Below, in pieces: positions 59,575 to 64,000 of a stretch of DNA of 64,000 nucleotides. Source of the DNA: Ligustrum vulgare (lineage: Eukaryota > Streptophyta > Magnoliopsida > Lamiales > Oleaceae); assembly GCA_963555705.1 (NCBI GenBank), contig OY743171.1:14321352-14385351 (forward strand), read 5' to 3'. Below the pieces are notes generated by a model. It saw nothing but the letters and a program-made list of their open reading frames with translations. It ran no database searches and was not told where the DNA came from. The position numbers and the translations under genes are program-made. Numbering within the stretch: the first letter of the stretch is position 1; each line of letters begins with the position of its first letter.

Positions 59575-62500
59575 TTAACTTGTTTTGTAAGCATACATGT
59601 ATTCCCGAAGTTTCCTTACTTCTTCAGACGACTCATCGAGAACATGGTCCACATAAAGGCAGATGCCGGATGCACTACAATTTAGAAACAATGCTTACCT
59701 CAATACTCATGAATTAACTATATGTTGAATCTGAAATGGAGTTCGAATCATGGTTTACCTCAATGGCCCGAAAGGAAGCCACAAGATATCCCAATTAAAC
59801 TTTGCCAATCTGCAGCATAGATGTGAACTGGATCAGACTGGATATAAACTATTGAGGTATTTATTGGAATGCGTTCTTGCTAATTGATGGGGACATTTGA
59901 ATTATAGAATCAAGCGTTCATGGTTAGCATATGAATAAAAATAAAAATGAATTCTTTTTTGGAATCAAAACACAACTAAAAGTGTAATGTGATTAATTCT
60001 TCATTTGGGAAATTATTTCCCTGTAAATTTATGTCCATGAACTCTTTAATCCTATTCTGATCCTTAACATTAACCATGATAATTTGAATATGGATTTTGC
60101 ACAAGGAATTAACTAGTTATGGGTTACCTCGACATGTGGTGTAACCAGAAGACTGCTGATAATATACCAGGGAAGCAGGAATACCAAAACCATCTACAAT
60201 GGTGCTTTGAATTGTGTAGTAACCCAGTGATGACCATGAAGCACACTAAAACCGCAGCCCACTCTGTGACAAGCTTTGAGTTAGCATGGTTACAGGAAAG
60301 ATCATCTTGGTAAGCCATAATTTTAAAACTAAATAATAATTTTAAAACTAGATAATAAAACAAGCCAATGAATGAATGAAAGATATTTTGCTAGATAATT
60401 TTGTTGGGAAATATAGAGAACCTTAATTTATATGTTCGCATCAACCCAGATATTTTCCAATGTACAACAAATCCTTGCTCCTAAAAAAGGAAATGTATCA
60501 TTTCCTCAAAAAAAAAAAAAAAAAGGAGGAAATGTAGGCATGTTTGTTACCCATTATTTAAAACCTCATTTTTTCAAAATTCATTTTCATCTACACATTT
60601 TAACAATATATTAAATTACTCATAAATTCAAAAAAATTATCTACCTTTTAACCACACATTCTTTTGAATTTACTATTACAAACCACATTATTCAGAGGAA
60701 TCCCCCTCCATCCTCCCGAACCACCAAGAAAAAAATGTGGCTCAATGCACAAGGACTTCGTCTTTGACATTGCTTTGGTTAAATTATGAAGGTATTATAG
60801 GCAGTTATACATTGCAAAGCAACTTTAACCTTTTCATGACAAGGATTAGAATTTTTACCCGCCCACCCGTACCAACACAGTGAATTTGTTATCCAAGATC
60901 TTTTCTAAATTTTAGGGAATGCAGGCTTGGGGTTGGGATGCCCAAAATCCCCGTTTGTTATTAATACCCCGTTTGATGGGGATTAAAATCAAATTGTAAA
61001 TTTGATAAAAAAAAAATGATGAAATGTGTGTTTGAAAATTTGTAGGTGCCATTAATTGTGTGATTGAAATTAGTTATTGACTTTGACTTAGATTAAAAAC
61101 TGTCTCTGTTTGGTAAACTTATTATAAACAAATTTATAAATAACACACTTTCCAAATCACTTTTTAACCATACATATTTTTCCAAACCAATTTTCAACCA
61201 TACATTTTATCTCGAAAACATGTCATTCTTTGTTTATAAACAAAAAAAAAAAAAAAAAACTTTAACCCGGAACAAGCGGGTGGACCATCATCCCCATCCT
61301 CGGTGCGGGGACACTTTCTTATCCTCATCCCATCTTTGTTGGGGGTTTCCTGCCCCATTGGGGCAATGGGGCATTGCCTACTAATTTTCGATTGATTATA
61401 ATTTTATTTTTTATTTTTTTTAGACTATGTACATATTGAGGGGATAGTTGAATAGGCGTGTAGAACAACAAAAGATTTATCCAGCTGAAAATTATAGGAT
61501 GATAATTAAAATTTGGTGATCAAATGTATAGCACTGCAGCCAAAGTATCAAAAGAAAGAAAAGGTTTTCAGTGCAAGACTACAACATGAAAATAGTAACC
61601 AAACAAATACATTAGAATGATGAACATATAGCATCATCCCCCCTATGCATTACATTGGCTAGGAATTCACCTCCCAAATAATTGGAAACAAATAGAAATA
61701 GTTAAGAGGAAGACCCAAACCAGCAGAGATGATGCTCCATGAATCAACCTCGAGCATGAAGTATGCATGATAACGCTGTCCATCAGATAGAACAAGAAAC
61801 ATGAACACAGAGAATAACGCTAACATGCAGCAACCCCTTCACCGTTCATTATGACTGAATGAACCCAAGGTCAAAAGAAGCTCGCCAACTTGGCTTTGTA
61901 ATTTTCAAATTGGACTCAATACATGCTCAGGAAAACTGAGTGTTTGAACAAGGTACAAACCCAATTCAGAATTCAAGCCAAAATGAGCCATGCTAGGTTG
62001 GCTTAAATAAGGCCAGGGCTCATATTTGATAAGTCTACTCGATAGATTTATGCATAGCTTTACAAATAATTTTTTAACATATCCGAGGTAATCCTGATCA
62101 TATAAAGACATAAAAGTGAATTTACACTTGCCACTCAGGTTTTGGTTTTCATTTTATGGGAAACAGGATGCTGCCTACTAATATTAATTGGCATTCCATT
62201 TATTTTCATGTTCTCCAAACACAGATTTCACTTTTGACTTCGTGAATTTGAAGTTTTATGGTGTATTTCATGTAGACTTGATTGCACTGGTAAGTTTTAG
62301 CATATTCAAAATTAATTCATTACTTCAAAACGTAGGATTTATGCGTTTTAAATTATACCAAGTTGAGTGAGTGTGTAGCATTACTTAGAAGCTCGCAATA
62401 CTTCAAAATGAGGGTGAACTAAGAAAAGCTCACCCATTTGTCTTGACTGGCACCCCTAATATCCATTAACCTTAATTAATCCATCACTATACACTTCAAA

Positions 62501-63084
62501 ATAGGCAAGTTTTCATAAACCCTAATTAACCTCAATAGTCAATTCATCTATGTGTGTGTGTGTAAAAATTAAGAGTCCATTACATAGTATATACAATTGA
62601 AAATTGAATACTATACCAATTCCCAGGGATAATAAGCCTGTTGAAAAATTGAGAAAATGAGGAAAGTCGCATAACACAACAGCAGGCCAGCAAACACGAT
62701 CTACAAAAATTAAACAATTAGCAACTCAATAAACCAAAAACAGATTAAATAAAATATTAGAATAATAATTTGCATTCATACCTTCCAAAGAAGAGACTGC
62801 CGAGCGAGATTCTTCTCGAAGGATCGAACCAGCTGCTCTTGCTCTACAAATATTCACAGATATTGATATATAAGTAATTCAAAACAGTAGATATTAATTA
62901 AACCATCAATTATTGATATATACACAAAATTACAATACAGGCGCTAGTGTTTATTGAGAAATTGGGTACCCTGGGTTTCAATGGGACGGCAATCATCGCG
63001 AGTGGGGAGAGAAAGATTGTCATCATCGTCGAACTGAGATGATCGGCGAGGCTTTCGCCATTTTGCAGTGAGCTTCTCCATCAT
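59575..63084 (-). CDS. Conserved-looking four-pass membrane protein, function unknown (7 exons)
   Basis: Exons on the minus strand: 62970-63084, 62782-62843, 62617-62700, 61721-61775, 60128-60263, 59759-59809 and 59575-59674. All introns are GT-AG, phases agree throughout, and 603 nt give 200 residues plus TAA. The N-terminus is soluble and basic then acidic (KWRKPRRSS, FDDDD). Likely membrane segments fall at about residues 60-78 (IVFAGLLLCYATFLIF), 107-122, 130-147 and 157-176. The short C-tail is charged (DESSEEVRKLREYM). Motifs include YYPWELRYHAYF and HHCRWFWYSC. ATG-ATG gives a choice of start three bases apart. I do not recognise the family. The large intron 4 (60264-61720) holds MITE debris. 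Confidence 0.85.
60500..61420. repeat. MITE-derived sequence in intron 4 of the membrane gene
   Basis: Blocks with CATTTTAACAATAT, TTTTAACCACACATTC (60650), CCCGTTTGATGGGGATTAAAATC (60968) and CTCTGTTTGGTAAACTTATT (61105) match the style of the other small elements. 61260-61380 is a CCCC/GGGG-rich scrap (GCGGGGACAC, TGGGGCAATGGGGC) of another repeat. Precise borders are not resolved. Confidence 0.5.
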
Positions 63085-63229
63085 TTCTTGTTTCCACCCA
63101 TTTTCTTTCTTCACAAGTTCGATTTCAATTGAAAATGCTCGCTTCTATAGAAATTGTGTGCGATTATTAAAAAATGAGAGCAACTGTCGCTATTAAAATA
63201 AAACTAACGCCCACTTCAAATAATAAATA

Positions 63230-64000
63230 AATGGTAAATTACGAAACTACTAATTGAAAAATACTAGATTTTCAAACTATTCGTAATATTACTATATTTC
63301 TTATCATAATTTTAGATAAATACCAGAATATATGAGAGTGTAAATTATTTAACTCTTTAAATAGATTTGAAAACTATTAATTAGGAAGTAGTTATCATTT
63401 GTATAGGGATTAATTTAGGCAATTACAATATTTCAAAAAATCTCCAAACGCAAAAATCTCTCTTGGCAGTCTGTAATTTTCAACATCTCCGATCGTTATA
63501 TTTTCGATGGCCATTATAGGTTAAATAATTATCTTCATCACAGCACTATTTTTTAATGTTATGTAATGTTATAATTATGTAAATGTTATGTAATATTACA
63601 TATTTCAATCATTGTGTAATAGTTACCAATATTACGGACGTGTAATGCAATGACTTTGTATTTAAAGTTCGACTAATTTATACATATAATGATCTGTAAT
63701 AATTATCGTTTTATAATGTTATGTAACATATAATTTAAGATCACAGTTATGCAATATTCATTACTATTATTTTTCTTCGTGTCAGTTGAAATTTGAAACA
63801 GTGTTACAATCAGTGTAATGTAGTGTAATTGTAATTATGTAACATTACAGTCCATGTAATATCTGTAACTGTATTTACTGTAACATTACAATTGTGCTTA
63901 CAATCACAAAAAAAATTATTACACTCGATATAATGTTCTGACTTTTGTTGTAATGTTCAATAATACTTTGTAATGTCTTGCAATGTTCATAAAAAACTTC
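63230..64000 (+). mobile_element. Left end of another MULE of the same family (runs off window)
   Basis: 63230-63300 (AAATTACGAAACTACT, AATTGAAAAATACTAG, AAACTATTCGTAATA) closely matches 27268-27345 at the left end of the large MULE. It is followed, as there, by about 250 bp of unique sequence and then dense TGTAATGTTATGTAATG repeats from 63540 to the window edge. The terminus lies about 145 bp upstream of the ATG at 63084 of the membrane gene. No coding region is visible yet. Confidence 0.6.

Overview
This window looks like nuclear DNA from a flowering plant, probably a eudicot. It is AT-rich and intron-bearing, it carries plant gene families (an ILR1-like auxin-conjugate hydrolase ending in HDEL, ribosomal protein S30 behind a telo-box), and it is dominated by plant transposon types: Ty3/gypsy chromovirus, Athila-like non-autonomous LTR elements, Mutator-like elements with ULP-type passengers, hAT, and Tourist-like MITEs. 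All calls come from reading the sequence; no database search was run.

Layout. 1-3028: gypsy integrase debris split by a 964-bp hAT element with perfect termini and an 8-bp target duplication. 3029-11455: an old plus-strand gypsy element (LTRs, Met-tRNA primer site, protease remnant). A nearly complete minus-strand chromovirus (4318-10688, TSD CAATG) is nested inside it, broken by two nonsense codons and a frameshift. 11456-16974: gene-poor, with MITEs. 16975-19034: the last three exons of an ILR1-like amidohydrolase with no visible 5' half. 21039-22571: a complete three-exon RPS30 gene on the minus strand with telo-box and site II motifs. 23615-26005: a short Mutator-like element carrying a 927-bp solo LTR with eight paired ACGGCCGT palindromes.

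27265-52430 is the centrepiece: a decayed Mutator-like element (MULE) of about 9.5 kb. It has a transposase on the plus strand (MuDR, MULE and SWIM domains, zinc knuckle) and a ULP1/DUF1985-type gene on the minus strand, the arrangement known from Kaonashi-type MULEs. Its transposase frame is interrupted at 30522-46181 by a 15.66-kb tandem array LTR-internal-LTR-internal-LTR-internal-LTR of one non-autonomous Athila-like retrotransposon, flanked as a whole by a single 5-bp duplication (GTATT). The three internal units are almost identical and each holds an unrecognised 255-codon ORF.

52431-59574: simple repeats, MITEs, a diverged solo LTR of the array family (55617-57088, TSD GTGGT), and a roughly 1-kb near-palindromic foldback element (58029-59010). 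59575-63084: a seven-exon minus-strand gene for a 200-residue, probably four-pass membrane protein; every splice phase agrees. From about 63230 a further MULE terminus of the same family begins, about 145 bp upstream of that gene's start codon, and runs off the window.

Host genes supported here are therefore few: RPS30, the membrane-protein gene, and the truncated ILR1-like locus. Nearly everything else is layered mobile DNA, and insertion order can be read from the nesting.
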